A stretch of 64,000 nt of DNA from Planktotalea arctica (GCF_002105285.1 NZ_MUHR01000005.1:372001-436000), one strand, 5' to 3'. Numbered from the stretch's first letter, positions 34,886 to 46,942 are shown. Notes: generated from the letters alone by a model not told the origin. Made by a program: numbers and translations.

Positions 34886-37020
34886 TGGCACTTTCGCGGC
34901 GCACAGGGCAACGGTTTCAAGGCTCTATCTGGCCAGGTTTTGTCGATGCAATGACCGGCCTGTTGCTGGTTTTAATGTTCGTTCTGACGATGTTCATGGT
35001 CATGCAGTTTGTGCTCAAAGAAACGATCACAGGGCAGGAAAGCGAACTTGATGATCTTGGTCAGGAAATCGCGGCCCTCGCCGAAGCTTTGGGGTTGGAG
35101 CGCGATCGCAGCGCGCGTCTTGAAACAGACCTCGGCGCGTTGAACGCTACGCTCGATGATGCGCGCACGCGCAGCGCTGCACAATCCTCTTTGATCGCCG
35201 CACTTCAGCAAGAACGCAGCGAACAAGATGCGGCCCTGATGCAAGCGCAAGCCGAGATCACCAGCTTCGAGGCGCAAGTCGCGTCGCTCTTGTCGCAGCG
35301 CGACGCGGCCTTGGGCAATGTTGCCGCGCTCGAGCAATCGCAGGCCGCTCTCTTGTCCGAGAAAGAGGCGCTCGATCTTGCGCTCGCCTCTGCGCTCACG
35401 GAAATTGACGCTGGCGTGGAAGCCGCGCGATTGGCCGCTGCGCAGCGCGAAGCGATGCAGGCGCTGATCGCTGATTTACGGCAGGACGGCGCTGACAAGG
35501 ATGCCGCGCTCAGCGCGCGCGCCGCTGAATTGTCCGAGGTGCAAGATGCGCTGAGCGAAGAAGAGACCGCGCGCCTGCTCGAAGCAGAAGCGGCAGCCGC
35601 CCTGCGCGCGCGGTTGCAAAACGCCGATGCGGAATTGACGGCCATGACCCTAGCGCTCGAGGCGCAGCGCAAGGATGCTGAAGAGACGCTGACCTTGCTC
35701 GCGGCGGCGCGCACTGCGCGCGAGAATTTGAACGCGCAGCTTGTGGCGGCGCTGACGGCAGGGCAAAATTCGGATGCGGCGAAAGCGGCAGTAGATAAGG
35801 AACTCTCTGATGTTCTGGCGCAATTGGCCTTTGCGCGCGCTGATCTGGACGAGGTGCGTGCGCTGCAAGATCAGACGGCGGCGCAAAAGCAAGAGAGCGA
35901 TGCCCGCGCGGCGGCGCGCCTTGCCGAGTTGAGTGCGGCGCAGGATGATGCGGATATCAAATTGGGCGCGCTGCAAGATGCGCAGGCGCAATCGGCGCAA
36001 ACCATTGCGGCGCTGACGCAGGAATTGGCGCGCACGCGCGATGCGCTCGCCAAGGCGCAGGCGGATTTGACCATTGCGCGAGACGACAGTGAGATCGAAC
36101 TTAGCCTTGCCGCAGCCCTTGCCGCGCGCACCGCTGTCGAATTTGAGCGCGACGAGGTGCAGCGCCAGTTGGCGGCAGCGCTCGCCGCGCGTCTCGCCGC
36201 CGAACAGGAGGCTGAAACGCGCCTTGATGATGCCAGCCAACAGTCGATCTTGCTTGCCGCCGCGCGCGAGGAATTGGCGCAGCAGCAATCCGCCGCGACG
36301 CAAGCGCAGCGCCAGACCGAAGCGCTCAACCAGCAAGTCGCGGCGCTGCGCGCGCAGCTCTCCAGCTTGCAGGCAATTTTGGACGAGGCAAAGGTACAGG
36401 ATGCAGCGGCCAAGGTGCAGCTGCAAAACCTCGGCTCCGAGCTCAATTCCGCCCTCGCGCGCGTGGCGGCTGAAGAGCGAAAACGCCGAGAGCTCGAAGA
36501 GGCCGAGCGTAAAAGACTAGAGGCCCAGGCAGAAGCGCTACAAGCACAGACCAAGGATTTGCAACGCTACCGCTCGGAGTTTTTCGGACGTTTGCGCGAT
36601 GTGCTGGGCGCGCAGGACGGCGTTCGCATCGAGGGGGATCGCTTTGTGTTTTCCTCAGAAGTGCTGTTTCCGCCCGGGCGCGCCGCGCTCTCGGATGAGG
36701 GGCGCGGCGAAGTTGCCAAAGTTGCGAATATCCTGCGTGCGATCGCGGGGGACATTCCGCCGGAAATTGATTGGGTGATCCGCGTTGACGGGCACACGGA
36801 TAACGTCCCGCTGTCGGGGCAGGGCGAGTTTGCAGACAACTGGGAGCTTAGTCAGGCGCGGGCGCTTTCAGTGGTTAAGTACATGGTTAACTTCCTTGGT
36901 ATTCCGCCTGATCGCCTTGCCGCGAACGGTTTTGGACAATACCAGCCGGTTAACCTTGTGGACAGCGATGAGGCTCGCGCGCAAAACCGCCGGATCGAAC
37001 TTAAATTTACTGAGAAATAA
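34885..37020 (+). CDS. MotB/OmpA-like stator partner with very long coiled coil
   Basis: A 711-residue protein in three parts. Residues about 12-50 form a single membrane helix beginning WPGFVDAMTGLLLVLMF; the aspartate is where MotB carries its ion-binding aspartate. Residues about 50-565 are an almost unbroken Ala/Leu/Glu/Gln-rich predicted coiled coil. Residues about 565-711 are an OmpA/MotB peptidoglycan-binding domain with DGHTDNVP and NWELSQARAL. The domains predict an inner-membrane ion channel subunit that binds the cell wall. Flagellar genes are absent from the window, so a role other than motility is likely. The coiled-coil part is highly repetitive in composition. Confidence 0.85.
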   Translation: MALSRRTGQRFQGSIWPGFVDAMTGLLLVLMFVLTMFMVMQFVLKETITGQESELDDLGQEIAALAEALGLERDRSARLETDLGALNATLDDARTRSAAQSSLIAALQQERSEQDAALMQAQAEITSFEAQVASLLSQRDAALGNVAALEQSQAALLSEKEALDLALASALTEIDAGVEAARLAAAQREAMQALIADLRQDGADKDAALSARAAELSEVQDALSEEETARLLEAEAAAALRARLQNADAELTAMTLALEAQRKDAEETLTLLAAARTARENLNAQLVAALTAGQNSDAAKAAVDKELSDVLAQLAFARADLDEVRALQDQTAAQKQESDARAAARLAELSAAQDDADIKLGALQDAQAQSAQTIAALTQELARTRDALAKAQADLTIARDDSEIELSLAAALAARTAVEFERDEVQRQLAAALAARLAAEQEAETRLDDASQQSILLAAAREELAQQQSAATQAQRQTEALNQQVAALRAQLSSLQAILDEAKVQDAAAKVQLQNLGSELNSALARVAAEERKRRELEEAERKRLEAQAEALQAQTKDLQRYRSEFFGRLRDVLGAQDGVRIEGDRFVFSSEVLFPPGRAALSDEGRGEVAKVANILRAIAGDIPPEIDWVIRVDGHTDNVPLSGQGEFADNWELSQARALSVVKYMVNFLGIPPDRLAANGFGQYQPVNLVDSDEARAQNRRIELKFTEK

Positions 37021-37029
37021 GGCAATCGA

Positions 37030-37998
37030 CTAGCGCGGGATCGTGAAGCTGCCGCGCTGCTCTGCGATGATTTTACCGTTGCGCGTAAGCGTCGTTTCAG
37101 CGACGTAGTCGCCCCCCGGCCAAGGCGCGGAGCGGCGTTTCTTGCCGATAGCGCGAAAGAATATGGCAAGATTTTTCGGTAACTCATAGTTCTGCGACAC
37201 CTCGAAATTTCCAGGGCCGGTGAGTGTCATATCAACGCTGTCCCCTGCAAGCCCGCCAAAGAAGTAGCTGAACGTAATAATCGCCGGTGACGTGCGGCTC
37301 AGATTTTGATCGGCCAGACCCATTTTTACGTCGGTGAATTCGGGTACTTGGGTTGCGAAGCCCAGATCGAGGAGTCCAGCTTCCTGAAACAGCGGTGCCG
37401 TGTCCCACATCGCTTTTAAGGGAGCATCTCCGCATTCGGGACCGTCTGGGGCAAAAGGATCGACAGGTTCGCCATCCTTGCGCACGGAGAGGTGCATGTG
37501 TGCAAATTCAGTGCGGCCGCTCATCCCCATATCGCCTAAATGCGCACCCGACGCCACACGCTCGCCCCGTTTTACCCGCACGGAGCCTTGGCGCAAATGG
37601 CAGTATTGGGTTTGCCAACCGTCGCCGTGATCGATCACTATGCCGTTGCCGCAATCGCGCCCTTTGATGGCAGCTGCGTCGATTTTCCCATCCCAGGCAT
37701 CGGCCATTTCATCGCGCACGCCCATTACAGTGCCCGCTGCTGCGGCAATCACGCGAACCGCGTTTTCGCGCGCGGCAGCCGCGGTTGGCACTGCGAAATC
37801 CGTCCCCTTATGAGCGTCGTAGCTGCGTGGACCACACATGAAATCGCTATGCCCCGCACCGGGATCGTGATCCATGTATTGCTGGACGTAACACGTCTTG
37901 CCCAGTTCGCAATCAACCGGAAGCGACAATGTAGGAGCCCCCGCAGCGGGGGCGGCTGCGAGGGCTAGAAAGGCAAGGGCGCTGAGAGCGGCGCGCAT
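37030..37998 (-). CDS. M23-family metallopeptidase (LytM-type), exported
   Basis: A 322-residue protein with a signal peptide (MRAALSALAFLALAAAPAAG, cleavage near 20). The zinc site is complete: SYDAHKGTDFAVP (His and Asp, about 59-71) and FAHMHLSV (HxH, about 166-173). A further 120-residue beta-rich domain follows. It probably cleaves peptide cross-links in peptidoglycan in the periplasm. It starts two bases after clpA ends and is convergent with the MotB-like gene, whose OmpA domain binds the same polymer. Confidence 0.9.
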   Translation of the reverse strand: MRAALSALAFLALAAAPAAGAPTLSLPVDCELGKTCYVQQYMDHDPGAGHSDFMCGPRSYDAHKGTDFAVPTAAAARENAVRVIAAAAGTVMGVRDEMADAWDGKIDAAAIKGRDCGNGIVIDHGDGWQTQYCHLRQGSVRVKRGERVASGAHLGDMGMSGRTEFAHMHLSVRKDGEPVDPFAPDGPECGDAPLKAMWDTAPLFQEAGLLDLGFATQVPEFTDVKMGLADQNLSRTSPAIITFSYFFGGLAGDSVDMTLTGPGNFEVSQNYELPKNLAIFFRAIGKKRRSAPWPGGDYVAETTLTRNGKIIAEQRGSFTIPR

Positions 37999-38000
37999 GG

Positions 38001-40325
38001 TTAATCGGCGGTAAGCAAGGGCGGCTTTTTACCGGACAGGCGCGGCTTGTCAGGGCCTTCGGTCGTTAGAACAATCTTGCCGTCTTTAACGTCGACCTTG
38101 ACCAAACCGCCTTTGGCCAGCTTGCCAAAGAGCAGCTCTTCGGCAAGCGGCTTTTTGATGTGCTCCTGAATGACGCGGCCAAGCGGGCGCGCCCCCATTT
38201 TGCTGTCATAGCCTTTATCGGCGATCCATTCGGTCGCCGCTTTTGTCAGCTCGAAGGTTACATTGCGATCCATCAGCTGCGCTTCGAGTTGCAGAACGAA
38301 TTTCTCGACCACCTGCATGATGACTTCTTTTGGCAGTGCTCCAAAGCTGATGACAGAATCCAGACGGTTGCGGAATTCGGGTGTAAACGTGCGCTCGATC
38401 GCGGCTGTATCCTCGCCGGTGCGTGCGGAGCGACCAAAGCCCATGGCTTCCTTCGCTTGCTCGGCGGCACCTGCGTTGGATGTCATGATCAACACCACAT
38501 TGCGGAAATCCACCGCGCGGCCATTATGATCGGTCAGCTTACCGTGATCCATCACTTGCAACAGGATGTTGAACACATCGGGATGCGCTTTTTCGATTTC
38601 ATCGAGCAACAAGACGCAGTGCGGATGTTGATCGACACCATCGGTCAAAAGCCCGCCCTGATCAAAGCCGACATAGCCGGGGGGCGCACCGATAAGGCGT
38701 GAAACTGCGTGTTTTTCCATGTATTCGGACATATCGAAACGTAGCATTTCTACGCCCAGGGTATCAGCAAGTTGCTTGGCGACTTCGGTTTTACCCACGC
38801 CTGTTGGTCCTGCGAACAGGTAATTGCCAATGGGTTTTTCAGGTTCGCGCAGACCCGCGCGCGACAATTTGATTGCCGAGCTGAGTGCCTCGATCGCCGC
38901 GTCTTGGCCAAAGACCACGCGCTTCAGGCCCGCTTCCAGATCACGCAGCACTTCTGCATCGTTCTTGGAGACGTTCTTGGGTGGAATGCGGGCAATTTTG
39001 GCGACGACGGCTTCGATTTCACGCGCGCCGATCGTCTTGCGCCGCTTGCTTTCCGCGAGCAGATGTTGTGCCGCGCCCGCTTCGTCGATGACGTCGATTG
39101 CTTTGTCGGGCAATTTTCGATCATTGATGTAGCGCGCCGCCAACTCGACCGCTGTTTTGATCGCTTCGGCAGTGTATTTGACCGAGTGATGTTCTTCGAA
39201 ATACGGCTTGATCCCTTTCAGGATCTTCACGCTATCCTCCACCGACGGTTCGTTTACGTCGATTTTCTGGAAACGGCGCGATAGGGCACGATCTTTTTCG
39301 AAGTGCTGGCGGAATTCCTTGTAGGTGGTCGAGCCCATAGTGCGCAGCTTGCCGCCTTGTAGCGCTGGCTTCAGCAGGTTGGAGGCGTCCATTGCGCCGC
39401 CGGAAGTCGCACCCGCGCCGATGATCGTGTGGATTTCATCGATGAACAGCACGCTATCGGGGTGATCCTCGATCTCGGAGACGACAGCCTTTAGGCGTTC
39501 CTCGAAATCACCGCGATACCGCGTACCTGCCAAAAGCGCGCCCATATCGAGCGAGAAAATGGTGGTTTTGGACAGGACTTCGGGGATTTCGCCCTGCACA
39601 ATCTTGCGGGCGAGACCCTCTGCAATCGCCGTTTTACCGACGCCGGGATCGCCTACCAAAAGCGGGTTGTTCTTGCGCCGACGGCACAGGACCTGAATGC
39701 ACCGCTCCACTTCGCTGTCGCGCCCGATTAGCGGATCGACATCGCCTTTTGCGGCTTTCACGTTCAGATCCACGCAGTATTTCGCAAGCGCGCTTTCTTT
39801 TTTCTCGCTGCCAGCAGCTTCCGCAGAGGCTTCCTCGTCCATATCGGAGGCACCGGAGACGGAACGCGCTTCGCCGAAAGCAGGGTCTTTGGCGACGCCG
39901 TGCGCAATATAGTTGACCGCGTCATAGCGCGTCATGTCCTGTTCTTGCAGGAAATAGGCCGCGTTGCTTTCACGCTCGGCGAACATCGCAACGAGCACGT
40001 TGGCGCCTGTAACGTCAGAGCGCCCGGAGCTTTGCACATGGATCGCCGCGCGCTGGATGACGCGCTGGAACGCTGCTGTCGGTACTGCTTCAGAACCCTC
40101 GATGTCGGTGATCAGATTGCTCAGATCGTCGTCAATAAAACTGACGAGGGTCTGACGCAGCTCTTCTGTATCGACAGAGCAGGCTTTCATGACGCGCTCT
40201 GCATCGGGTTCATCCACCAGCGCGAGCAGCAGATGCTCCAGCGTTGCGAATTCATGGCGACGTGCGTTGGCCAATGCCAACGCGGAATGGATCGCTTGCT
40301 CAAGTGTTGTCGAAAATGATGGCAC
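38001..40325 (-). CDS. clpA: ATP-dependent Clp protease ATP-binding subunit ClpA
   Basis: A 774-residue AAA+ unfoldase that feeds ClpP. It has an N-terminal double Clp repeat domain (about 1-145), D1 Walker [16 protein letters not shown] (about 225-239) and D2 Walker [16 protein letters not shown] (about 504-518), each with a Walker B acidic motif ([18 protein letters not shown]). The absence of the ClpB-type middle coiled coil and the overall length fit ClpA. AAAGGAG precedes the start. The adaptor gene clpS, often next to clpA, is not present here. Confidence 0.95.
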   Translation of the reverse strand: MPSFSTTLEQAIHSALALANARRHEFATLEHLLLALVDEPDAERVMKACSVDTEELRQTLVSFIDDDLSNLITDIEGSEAVPTAAFQRVIQRAAIHVQSSGRSDVTGANVLVAMFAERESNAAYFLQEQDMTRYDAVNYIAHGVAKDPAFGEARSVSGASDMDEEASAEAAGSEKKESALAKYCVDLNVKAAKGDVDPLIGRDSEVERCIQVLCRRRKNNPLLVGDPGVGKTAIAEGLARKIVQGEIPEVLSKTTIFSLDMGALLAGTRYRGDFEERLKAVVSEIEDHPDSVLFIDEIHTIIGAGATSGGAMDASNLLKPALQGGKLRTMGSTTYKEFRQHFEKDRALSRRFQKIDVNEPSVEDSVKILKGIKPYFEEHHSVKYTAEAIKTAVELAARYINDRKLPDKAIDVIDEAGAAQHLLAESKRRKTIGAREIEAVVAKIARIPPKNVSKNDAEVLRDLEAGLKRVVFGQDAAIEALSSAIKLSRAGLREPEKPIGNYLFAGPTGVGKTEVAKQLADTLGVEMLRFDMSEYMEKHAVSRLIGAPPGYVGFDQGGLLTDGVDQHPHCVLLLDEIEKAHPDVFNILLQVMDHGKLTDHNGRAVDFRNVVLIMTSNAGAAEQAKEAMGFGRSARTGEDTAAIERTFTPEFRNRLDSVISFGALPKEVIMQVVEKFVLQLEAQLMDRNVTFELTKAATEWIADKGYDSKMGARPLGRVIQEHIKKPLAEELLFGKLAKGGLVKVDVKDGKIVLTTEGPDKPRLSGKKPPLLTAD

Positions 40326-40528
40326 GGGAGTGCTCCTTTTCTTTTGGCCCTGCTCGGGAATGCCGTGCAGCCTAGGCCGCTTGTCTTAAAGTTTGGTCGA
40401 TATCTGGCCAGCTTCAAGTTTTTTCTGTTCAAATGTGATCAATTTTCATGTGCGGGCCGTCATATCGGTCACGTTGTCGGCGTGATCTTGGTAAGAATTC
40501 TGAGTGTTTCTTGGCCATTTGGCCGGTT

Positions 40529-41296
40529 TCAAAAATTGTCGCGGCGCTTGCGGACTTCGGTGAACACCTCCACTGCAGAAGCGCCGCTCATACCGAGATG
40601 ATCGGCGATTTGCGGGCTATGTGCGCGCAAGAACGGGTTTGTCGCGCGCTCGAGTCTGAGGGAAGAGGGCACGGTCGGCGTTCCTGCCTTGCGCGCCGTT
40701 TCGGTGACGTCGATTCTAGAAATAAGCGTGGAGTTGCCTGGTTCAATGGTAGCTGCGAATTTTGCATTGGTGGCGGTGTACTCATGGCCAGAGTAGACGA
40801 CGGTGTCCTCGGGCAGGCTTTGCAGCTTTTGCAGGCTTTCAAACATCTGCGCTGGCGTGCCCTCGAACAAGCGGCCACATCCAAGTGCCATCAGGCTGTC
40901 TGCGGTGAACACTGCGTCAAGGCTCGGCATATGAAAGGCGATATGGCCAAGCGTGTGGCCGGAGACGTCGATGATATGGGCGGGCGCGCCGAGCACATCT
41001 ATGGTGTCGCCCTCGCCCACTGCGCGGCTCAAGGGAGGCAGGCGCTGCGCGTCCGCCTGCGCGCCGATCACGACAAGGCCCTCGCGCCCGGTAAGATCAT
41101 CCAAGCCATCGACATGATCCCAGTGGTGATGAGTCAAAAGCGCTGTGGTCAATGTCCAGCCGCGCCGCGCCAGTTCCGCGTTGATCGGGGCGGCGTCGGG
41201 GACATCGACAATGGCTGCTTCGCGGGTGTCGGCATTGCCGATCAGAAAAGCGTAGTTGTCAACCAAACACGGAATAGTCACGATTTCATAAGGCAT
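40529..41296 (-). CDS. gloB: Hydroxyacylglutathione hydrolase (glyoxalase II)
   Basis: A 255-residue metallo-beta-lactamase-fold hydrolase that splits S-lactoylglutathione to lactate and glutathione. The dinuclear metal motif is [10 protein letters not shown] (about 56-65), with further ligands in [10 protein letters not shown] and FTADSLM. The C-terminal glutathione-binding part has [13 protein letters not shown] and ATNPFLRA. The ATG at 41296 gives the standard start [18 protein letters not shown]. It is divergent from a methyltransferase gene. Confidence 0.95.
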   Translation of the reverse strand: MPYEIVTIPCLVDNYAFLIGNADTREAAIVDVPDAAPINAELARRGWTLTTALLTHHHWDHVDGLDDLTGREGLVVIGAQADAQRLPPLSRAVGEGDTIDVLGAPAHIIDVSGHTLGHIAFHMPSLDAVFTADSLMALGCGRLFEGTPAQMFESLQKLQSLPEDTVVYSGHEYTATNAKFAATIEPGNSTLISRIDVTETARKAGTPTVPSSLRLERATNPFLRAHSPQIADHLGMSGASAVEVFTEVRKRRDNF

Positions 41297-41358
41297 GGTG
41301 TTTCGGCTCCGTCTTGATATGCTCACATTCAGAGTGGCTGATCGAGAGAGGCGCTGCA

Positions 41359-42123
41359 ATGCACCTTGACGTGCAGGACCTGAGAAATTTCTATTACCGC
41401 AGCGCGCTTGGCCGTGCGGCGCAGCGCGCCGTGCGCAACCGTGTGCTGCGCATGTGGCCCGAAGCGCAGGGGCAAACGGTTGCCGGTTTTGGCTTTGCCG
41501 CGCCTTTGCTGCGTCCCTACCTCAAGGATGCACGCCGCGTGATTGCACTGATGCCGGGGCCGCAAGGAGTTATTCCATGGCCTGCGGGCTTGCCCAATGT
41601 ATCGGTGCTCTGCGAGGAAATGCTCTGGCCGATCGACACCGGGCGAGTAGATCGTCTGATCGTGATGCACGGGCTGGAGACCTCAGAAAACCCGACCGCG
41701 GTTCTGGATGAGTGCTGGCGTGTGCTTGGCCCGGGCGGGCGCGCCTTGTTTATAGTGCCCAACCGTGCGGGGCTGTGGTCGCGCAGCGATGCCACGCCCT
41801 TTGGCTACGGTCGGCCTTATACGCTCTCGCAGCTCGAAACCCAGCTCAAGCGCCATGGCTTTCTGCCCGAGCGCCATGCGGCAGCGCTTTATCAACCCCC
41901 GAGCGCACGGCGCGTCTGGATGAAAACCGGTGCGTTCTGGGAACGTGTCGGCGGGCGGATCCCTGTGATCTTTCCGTCCGGCGTCCTTCTGCTCGAAGCG
42001 TCCAAGCGGGTGCATGCACCTACCGGGCCGGGGCAGCGCCTTCGCGTGCCCAGCCCTTTGGAGGTTCTCGCGCCGAAACCCGTGCCCGAACCTTCGGTCG
42101 GGCGGCGTGGTGATCCTGCGTGA
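41359..42123 (+). CDS. Class I SAM-dependent methyltransferase-like protein
   Basis: A 254-residue protein with a methyltransferase-11-like layout: [18 protein letters not shown] at the AdoMet motif I position (about 40-57), [20 protein letters not shown] (motif II, about 98-117) and [16 protein letters not shown] (motif III, about 121-136). Motif I is less glycine-rich than usual, so the cofactor site may be modified. The substrate is unknown. The ATG at 41359 has GAGAGG upstream. It is divergent from gloB with a 62-nt gap. Confidence 0.8.
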   Translation: MHLDVQDLRNFYYRSALGRAAQRAVRNRVLRMWPEAQGQTVAGFGFAAPLLRPYLKDARRVIALMPGPQGVIPWPAGLPNVSVLCEEMLWPIDTGRVDRLIVMHGLETSENPTAVLDECWRVLGPGGRALFIVPNRAGLWSRSDATPFGYGRPYTLSQLETQLKRHGFLPERHAAALYQPPSARRVWMKTGAFWERVGGRIPVIFPSGVLLLEASKRVHAPTGPGQRLRVPSPLEVLAPKPVPEPSVGRRGDPA

Positions 42124-42424
42124 TCTGAGGTAGCTTCGTGCCTGCGCTTTAACCCGCTTGATGATTAAGGAATCACGAAAACTCACGAAATCTGAGAAAT
42201 TTTGTAACGCGTCGATATGCGCATCTCGTCGCAGTTGCCCTAGCCCCTTGTAAAAAAGGCGGGCGGGCGATCACGATATTGTATCAAGATATGTTGCGAT
42301 GCGGCATTGGCTCTGCTACATCGGCCCAGAATTTCACGCACCGACGTTTGTTGGAGCTCAATCGCTCTCGACCTGCTCCACTTTATCGGAACGGGAAAGG
42401 AGCCAGAATATCGGAAGGGTGGAC
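42124..42424. promoter_or_regulatory. Leader/promoter region of the ATP synthase operon
   Basis: About 300 nt without a convincing gene. It contains two direct copies of TCACGAAA at 42173-42180 and 42183-42190 (10-nt period), then an AT-rich stretch, TTGTAAAAAAGG near 42248, and a long untranslated part before the atpH ribosome binding site. The atp promoter must be here or upstream, but no pair of -35/-10 boxes could be assigned with confidence. Confidence 0.4.
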
Positions 42425-42985
42425 GTGTCCGAACCAGCTTCGATTTCCTCGGGTATCGCCGCGCGCTATGCCTCGGCAGTTTTCGACCTTGCCAAGGACG
42501 GCAAAGCGCTCGCTAAACTTGAAACAAATGTGGATGATCTGGCCGCCGCGCTGGAAACAAGCCCAGAATTGCGCGATCTGATTTCCTCGCCCGTCTATGC
42601 GCGCGATGTACAGGCCGCAGCTATCGGTGCGATTGCCAAGAAAATGAAATTGCAGCCGATCATGGCGAATACGCTGGCCTTGATGGCTTCCAAGCGTCGC
42701 CTGTTCGTGCTGCCGCAGCTTGTTTCTCAATTGCGCGCGCGCATTGCGGAAGACAAAGGCGAAGTGACCGCAGAGGTTACATCCGCCACTGCAATGACCA
42801 AGGCGCAGTCAGACAAGCTGGCAAAGACGCTGAAGGCCAATGTAGGCAAAGATGTTATTATCAAAGCGAGCGTCGATGAATCCCTCATCGGCGGTCTTGT
42901 CGTCAAAGTTGGCTCGAAGATGATCGACACGTCGATCCGCTCCAAGCTCAATTCCCTCCAGAATGCAATGAAAGAGGTCGGATAA
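42425..42985 (+). CDS. atpH: F1 ATP synthase subunit delta
   Basis: A 186-residue OSCP/delta subunit linking F1 to the peripheral stalk. The start is the GTG at 42425, with GGAAGGGTGG just upstream; it gives the conserved beginning [20 protein letters not shown] (residues 2-21). The C-terminal motif [16 protein letters not shown] is typical. It is the first gene of atpHAGDC; F0 genes are not in the window, as is normal for Rhodobacterales where the F0 and F1 operons are separate. Confidence 0.95.
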   Translation: MSEPASISSGIAARYASAVFDLAKDGKALAKLETNVDDLAAALETSPELRDLISSPVYARDVQAAAIGAIAKKMKLQPIMANTLALMASKRRLFVLPQLVSQLRARIAEDKGEVTAEVTSATAMTKAQSDKLAKTLKANVGKDVIIKASVDESLIGGLVVKVGSKMIDTSIRSKLNSLQNAMKEVG

Positions 42986-44524
42986 ATGGGTATCCAAGCA
43001 GCAGAAATTTCTGCGATCCTAAAGGACCAGATCAAGAATTTCGGTAAAGACGCCGAAGTTGCCGAAGTGGGCCGTGTTCTTTCCGTCGGTGACGGTATCG
43101 CACGCGTTCACGGTCTGGACAATGTTCAGGCCGGCGAAATGGTCGAATTCCCCGGTGGTATTCAGGGCATGGCCTTGAACCTCGAAGCGGACAACGTCGG
43201 CGTCGTTATCTTCGGGTCCGACCGCGATATCAAAGAGGGTGACACAGTCAAGCGCACCAACTCGATCGTGGACGTTCCGGTTGGCGACGAACTTCTTGGG
43301 CGCGTTGTAGACGGCCTTGGTAACCCGATCGACGGCAAAGGCCCGATCAATGCGAAGAAACGCGGTGTTGCGGACGTGAAAGCGCCGGGCATTATCCCGC
43401 GGAAATCTGTGCACGAGCCAATGGCGACCGGCCTGAAGTCCGTAGACGCGATGATCCCGATTGGCCGTGGCCAGCGTGAATTGATCATTGGCGACCGCCA
43501 GACAGGCAAAACTGCCGTTGCTCTGGACGCGATCCTGAACCAGAAATCCTACAACGACGCTGCTGGCGACGACGAGAACAAGAAATTGTACTGCGTTTAC
43601 GTCGCGATTGGCCAAAAGCGCTCTACAGTTGCGCAACTGGTTAAGAAGCTGGAAGAAGCAGGCGCGATGGAATATTCCATCGTTGTTGCTGCAACAGCGT
43701 CCGAGCCTGCACCTTTGCAGTTCCTCGCACCCTACGGTGCGACAGCGATGGCGGAGCATTTCCGCGACAATGGCCGTCACGCATTGATCATCTATGATGA
43801 CCTCTCCAAGCAGGCCGTGGCGTACCGCCAGATGTCCCTGCTTTTGCGTCGTCCACCCGGCCGTGAAGCCTATCCTGGTGACGTTTTCTATCTTCACTCG
43901 AGATTGCTTGAGCGTTCTGCGAAGCTTAATGAAGACAACGGTTCTGGCTCGTTGACGGCTCTGCCGATCATTGAAACACAGGGCGGTGACGTGTCTGCGT
44001 TTATTCCGACAAACGTGATTTCGATTACAGACGGCCAGATCTTCTTGGAAACAGAATTGTTCTTTCAAGGTATCCGTCCAGCTGTGAACACAGGTTTGTC
44101 CGTTTCGCGTGTTGGTTCGTCCGCCCAGACGAAAGCGATGTCTTCGGTTGCCGGTCCTGTTAAGCTCTCGCTTGCTCAGTACCGCGAAATGGCGGCGTTT
44201 GCTCAGTTCGGTTCTGACCTTGATGCCTCCACACAGCAGTTGCTGAAGCGTGGCGCGCGCCTCACGGAATTGATGAAGCAGTCGCAGTATTCACCCCTGA
44301 CCAATGCTGAAATCGTCTGCGTCATTTTCGCAGGTACAAACGGCTTCCTCGACAAGATCGAAGTGTCTGATGTATCTCGTTTCGAGGCAGGTATGCTGGC
44401 GCATCTGAATTCCAAGCACAAAGCGTTGCTGGATGAGATCACCAATAAAGATCAGAAGATCAAAGGTGAGATCGCAGATAAAATCAAAGCAGCTCTTTCC
44501 GAATTCGCTTCTGATTTCGCTTAA
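42986..44524 (+). CDS. atpA: F1 ATP synthase subunit alpha
   Basis: A 512-residue non-catalytic nucleotide-binding subunit of the F1 hexamer. Walker A is [11 protein letters not shown] (about 169-179), and the signature around 365-375 reads [14 protein letters not shown]. Length and N-terminus ([15 protein letters not shown]) are standard. Its ATG follows the atpH stop directly. Confidence 0.98.
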   Translation: MGIQAAEISAILKDQIKNFGKDAEVAEVGRVLSVGDGIARVHGLDNVQAGEMVEFPGGIQGMALNLEADNVGVVIFGSDRDIKEGDTVKRTNSIVDVPVGDELLGRVVDGLGNPIDGKGPINAKKRGVADVKAPGIIPRKSVHEPMATGLKSVDAMIPIGRGQRELIIGDRQTGKTAVALDAILNQKSYNDAAGDDENKKLYCVYVAIGQKRSTVAQLVKKLEEAGAMEYSIVVAATASEPAPLQFLAPYGATAMAEHFRDNGRHALIIYDDLSKQAVAYRQMSLLLRRPPGREAYPGDVFYLHSRLLERSAKLNEDNGSGSLTALPIIETQGGDVSAFIPTNVISITDGQIFLETELFFQGIRPAVNTGLSVSRVGSSAQTKAMSSVAGPVKLSLAQYREMAAFAQFGSDLDASTQQLLKRGARLTELMKQSQYSPLTNAEIVCVIFAGTNGFLDKIEVSDVSRFEAGMLAHLNSKHKALLDEITNKDQKIKGEIADKIKAALSEFASDFA

Positions 44525-44537
44525 GGGGTTCGGGTAG

Positions 44538-45413
44538 ATGGCAAATCTCAAGGACCTTAAAAATCGGATCCAGAGTGTTAAGAACACTCGTAAGATCACG
44601 AAAGCCATGCAAATGGTTGCCGCGGCGAAACTTCGCCGCGCGCAGGAAGCTGCCGAGCAGTCGCGTCCCTACACAGAGCGTTTCAACGCTGTGATGGCGG
44701 GTCTCGCGGCTTCGGTTGGTGGCTCTGACACTGCGCCCAAGCTGCTTAGCGGTACGGGCAGCGATGCAACGCATCTGTTGGTCGTTATGACGTCTGAACG
44801 TGGCCTTTGCGGTGGTTTCAACACCAACATCGCAAAGAAAGCGCGTGCGCATGCGGACAGCCTGCTCGCAGCTGGCAAGACTGTTAAGATACTGACAGTC
44901 GGCAAAAAAGGCCGCGATAGCATGAAGCGTGAGTTCGGTCAGTACTATGTCGGACACGTCGATTTGTCTGACGTCAAACGTCTTGGTTATTCTGACGCAC
45001 AGGGCATCGCTTCTGATGTTCTGACGCGTTTTGACGCCGGTGAGTTTGACGTTGCGACGCTCTTCTATGCCAAGTTCGTGAACGTGGTCACCCAAATTCC
45101 TACGGGCCAGCAGATCATTCCTGCTGCATTCGAGACGGAAGAGGGGGCAGAGGCGGCAACGCTTTATGACTACGAGCCAAGCGAAGAGGCCATCTTGGCC
45201 GACTTGCTTCCACGCGGCGTAGCGACGGCCATTTTCTCGGCTCTGCTGGAAAATGCGGCGTCCGAGCAAGGATCGCGCATGTCTGCAATGGACAACGCAA
45301 CGCGCAATGCGGGTGACATGATCGACAAGCTGACGATCCAGTACAACCGTTCACGTCAGGCCGTCATCACCAACGAGCTGATTGAAATCATTTCGGGTGC
45401 GGAAGCGCTCTAA
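44538..45413 (+). CDS. atpG: F1 ATP synthase subunit gamma
   Basis: A 291-residue central rotor shaft. The N-terminal coiled-coil helix carries [20 protein letters not shown] (about 6-25), and the C-terminal helix has [20 protein letters not shown] with the conserved [12 protein letters not shown] end. The central Rossmann-like domain shows LCGGFNTNI. It follows atpA by 13 nt with AAGGGG as ribosome binding site. Confidence 0.98.
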   Translation: MANLKDLKNRIQSVKNTRKITKAMQMVAAAKLRRAQEAAEQSRPYTERFNAVMAGLAASVGGSDTAPKLLSGTGSDATHLLVVMTSERGLCGGFNTNIAKKARAHADSLLAAGKTVKILTVGKKGRDSMKREFGQYYVGHVDLSDVKRLGYSDAQGIASDVLTRFDAGEFDVATLFYAKFVNVVTQIPTGQQIIPAAFETEEGAEAATLYDYEPSEEAILADLLPRGVATAIFSALLENAASEQGSRMSAMDNATRNAGDMIDKLTIQYNRSRQAVITNELIEIISGAEAL

Positions 45414-46856
<1,443 letters not shown>

Positions 46857-46864
46857 GGGCGGCG

Positions 46865-46922
46865 GTGCTCATCAGTCTTCGCGGACTTCTTCGCGAAGAC
46901 GACTGTCTGGTCGGATGAGCAC
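46865..46922 (+). other. Two-tier intercistronic hairpin between atpD and atpC
   Basis: An outer 9-bp stem GTGCTCATC (46865-46873) pairs with GATGAGCAC (46914-46922). Inside it a second 9-bp stem GTCTTCGCG (46875-46883) pairs with CGCGAAGAC (46892-46900) around an 8-nt loop. No U run follows, so it is not a standard terminator. It ends about 20 nt before the atpC start and could affect mRNA processing or the amount of epsilon subunit. Confidence 0.7.
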
Positions 46923-46942
46923 GCCTTCAAAAGGAGAAGAAC

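Noticed and set aside
35000-36600. Low-complexity repeat or CRISPR-like array
   Set aside because: The repetitive look comes from Ala/Gln/Glu coiled-coil codons within one reading frame; there are no regular repeats and spacers.
33674-37020. Complete Zorya anti-phage system
   Set aside because: Only ZorA/ZorB-like parts are present. No helicase (ZorD), ZorC or nuclease (ZorE) gene is adjacent; neighbours are a cyclotransferase, an M23 peptidase and clpA. Here the long coiled coil is mainly in the B-like protein.
40326-40528. Hidden clpS gene upstream of clpA
   Set aside because: The 203-nt gap has no ORF with ClpS motifs; it holds only a short GGCCAAATGGCC inverted repeat and AT-rich sequence.
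40448-41317. 289-codon plus-strand open frame opposite gloB
   Set aside because: Covers the whole of gloB on the other strand; gloB has complete metal-binding motifs.
42299-42424. Upstream start for atpH
   Set aside because: The open frame continues upstream, but the conserved N-terminus begins at the GTG at 42425, which has a good ribosome binding site.
43019-44068. 349-codon minus-strand open frame across atpA
   Set aside because: It lies fully inside atpA on the opposite strand, has no family resemblance, and arises from the codon bias of the real gene.
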